Part shown: positions 62,933-64,000 of the stretch, piece after piece
Numbering within the stretch: position 1 is the first letter of the stretch
Layout: each line of letters begins with the position of its first letter
Origin: Rhodobacteraceae bacterium UBA6213
Lineage (GTDB): Bacteria; Pseudomonadota; Alphaproteobacteria; Rhodobacterales; Rhodobacteraceae
Assembly (NCBI GenBank): GCA_002421605.1
Contig: DISJ01000012.1
Coordinates: 90,063-154,062 of the forward strand
Direction: 5' to 3'
DNA length: 64,000 bases
The notes under the pieces: model-generated
Told to the model about the DNA's origin: nothing
The model's input: only the letters and a program-made list of their open reading frames with translations
The model's database searches: none
Made by a program: the position numbers and the translations under genes

Positions 62933-63108
62933 CGGTAGTATCCTTCCCCAATCAGCATGCTTGGCCGGAGCAGCTAAAGCAGCCCGCTAAGTCAATATAG
63001 TTGAACTAGAAAAAGTGTTCCCGGCGGCAAAAATCTGTCAAAACCAAGAAGACTTGTAGTCGATGGGGTGGACGCCCCCCGGCGGCATCGATGTGCCATG
63101 GTGGCGGG

Positions 63109-63668
63109 TGTTGACCGCATCTTTGTGGCTGAGACTCGCGCGCCGGTGCTCGATCCGGGCCGCAAGGCCACCAAGAGCGGTTACTTCTGGGCCCTCGTAT
63201 CCGATGATCGCGGCCATGGCGGCGCCGACCCGCCGATCGTCGTTCGGGCATTCCTTCGGACCAGTGGCAGTCATGCCCTCACTCCTCTACACCCCCGGCC
63301 GCAGCAAGGAGCATCCGCTGAAGTTCCTCGCCGGGTATCAGGGCCGCTTCCTGCGATGCGATGCCTATCAGTCCTACAACGCGGTGACCGAGATCGCGCG
63401 CGACAAGGGCCCGTGGCAACTGGCCCACTGCTGAATCCATGTCCGCCGCCGCTTCGTGAAGCGGTTCGAGAACGAGGGATCGCCCATCGAGAGGAAATGC
63501 TGCAGCAGATCGCGCTGCTCTATCAGGTCGAAAAGACCGTGCGAGGGAAGGAGGCGGCCCTGCGCCTTGTTGCCCGGCGCGAACACGCAGCACCCGTCAT
63601 TGCCGCGCTGAAGCCTTGGCTGGGGGCTCAACTGTCGCGCATTCCCCAGAAATCCCAGCTGGCGGCGA
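63109..63668 (+). pseudogene. IS66-family TnpC transposase remnant
   Basis: Pieces in changing frames: APVLDPGRKATKSGYFWALV and DDRGHGGADPPIVV (63.1-63.25 kb), then HPLKFLAGYQGRFLRCDAYQ, then after a TGA at 63432-63434 (Trp in relatives) IHVRRRFVKRFENEGSPIER, EMLQQIALLYQVEK, and ALKPWLGAQLSRIPQKS. These are consecutive blocks of the IS66 DDE transposase. At least one frameshift and one nonsense codon. The 3' end is cut at about 63668. Confidence 0.8.
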
Positions 63669-63941
63669 CAATGCCTCCGCGATCACAATCTCCGCAAAGT
63701 TCGCACCGGGAAAATCCGGAACCACCAGTTTGCCCGCTCTCGCCAGACCGCGCCAGGATGGCAGGTGATTGGGGCGCATGTCGTGGCGACGCGCAACCGC
63801 GGTGACCGTGACGCCTGGCACGAATGTCTCAGCCACAATCCGGCCCTTCAACGCTTCCGACCAGCGCCGCTTACCAGACGGACCCGCCAGAACCTCCATC
63901 CGGCTGACGGACTCCAAATGGTGCTCACGATGGACTGACAA
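63655..63941 (-). pseudogene. IS66-family TnpA remnant
   Basis: Minus-strand frame from TTG 63941: SVHREHHLESVSRMEVLAGP, then KRRWSEALKGRIVAETFVPG and VTVTAVARRHDMRPNHLPSW with the helix-turn-helix of IS66 OrfA. Family identity ends at about 63655, where it meets the opposite-strand TnpC remnant, so the open frame to 63597 is not transposon sequence in this orientation. Confidence 0.75.
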
Positions 63942-64000
63942 TCACGCCTCCCATGAAAAACGTAAGCGTTCGCGGGGGACCACGGGTAGCTTATCTTGAC

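Overview
The window is GC-rich chromosomal DNA of an alphaproteobacterium, most likely of the Rhodobacteraceae (Roseobacter/Rhodobacter group). The grounds are gene content: a long DmdC-like acyl-CoA dehydrogenase, a Hint-domain secreted protein, a CIO-type cytochrome bd oxidase with a DUF2474 peptide, Rhodobacterales-style prophage tail genes, and a phn (C-P lyase) region with DUF1045 and hexapeptide-transferase genes. I saw no rRNA, tRNA or CRISPR array.

Layout. 1-5.8 kb: MBL hydrolase and acyl-CoA dehydrogenase, threonylcarbamoyl-AMP synthase, EF-P lysyl-modifying enzyme epmA divergent from efp, and a secreted GH128-like glycosidase. 5.8-18.9 kb: LysR/cupin pair, Hint protein, cioAB plus a 30-residue DUF2474 peptide, MFS exporter, isochorismatase-like hydrolase beside a CPBP protease remnant, small membrane and secreted proteins, and an atypical SDR. 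19.1-22.6 kb: a graveyard of mobile DNA (phage structural-gene fragment, truncated coding pieces, IS6 and IS110 remnants) interrupted by an intact TetR/HXXEE pair with two matching operators. 22.6-25.8 kb: an operon of two secreted proteins of unknown function, one frameshifted, and an unlisted 56-residue gene.

26.1-50.5 kb is the centre of interest: two complete phosphonate systems back to back. System 1 has phnM, DUF1045, phnN-L-K-J-I-H-G, phnF, and a phnC-D-E-E-acetyltransferase transporter operon. Its PhnJ has all four catalytic cysteines. System 2 has its own phnC-D-E-E-acetyltransferase operon, an extra divergent phnM-like gene, and a tightly coupled phnF-G-H-I-J-K-L-M operon. Its PhnJ keeps only one of the four Fe-S/active-site cysteines (C248, S251, T272, G278), while the PhnI zinc-site histidines and both ATPases look intact. 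That suggests a C-P-lyase-shaped complex that cannot do the radical SAM reaction, or does something else. Pho-box-like 11-bp repeats precede several of these units.

50.7-57.6 kb: a decayed prophage tail module with several frameshifts and a nonsense codon. Embedded in it are two intact secreted proteins, a trypsin-like protease and a companion, that share a C-terminal array of 49-residue repeats. 57.8-62.9 kb: DUF6544 pseudogene, CPBP protease, Tat-exported alpha/beta hydrolase, and a TadE/TadG pair. 63.1-63.9 kb: two IS66-family fragments in opposite orientation.

Family assignments come from motif recognition by eye, without searches. Several single-base lesions (phnF copy 2, the 23.7-25.3 kb gene, phage genes) could be real decay or assembly error.
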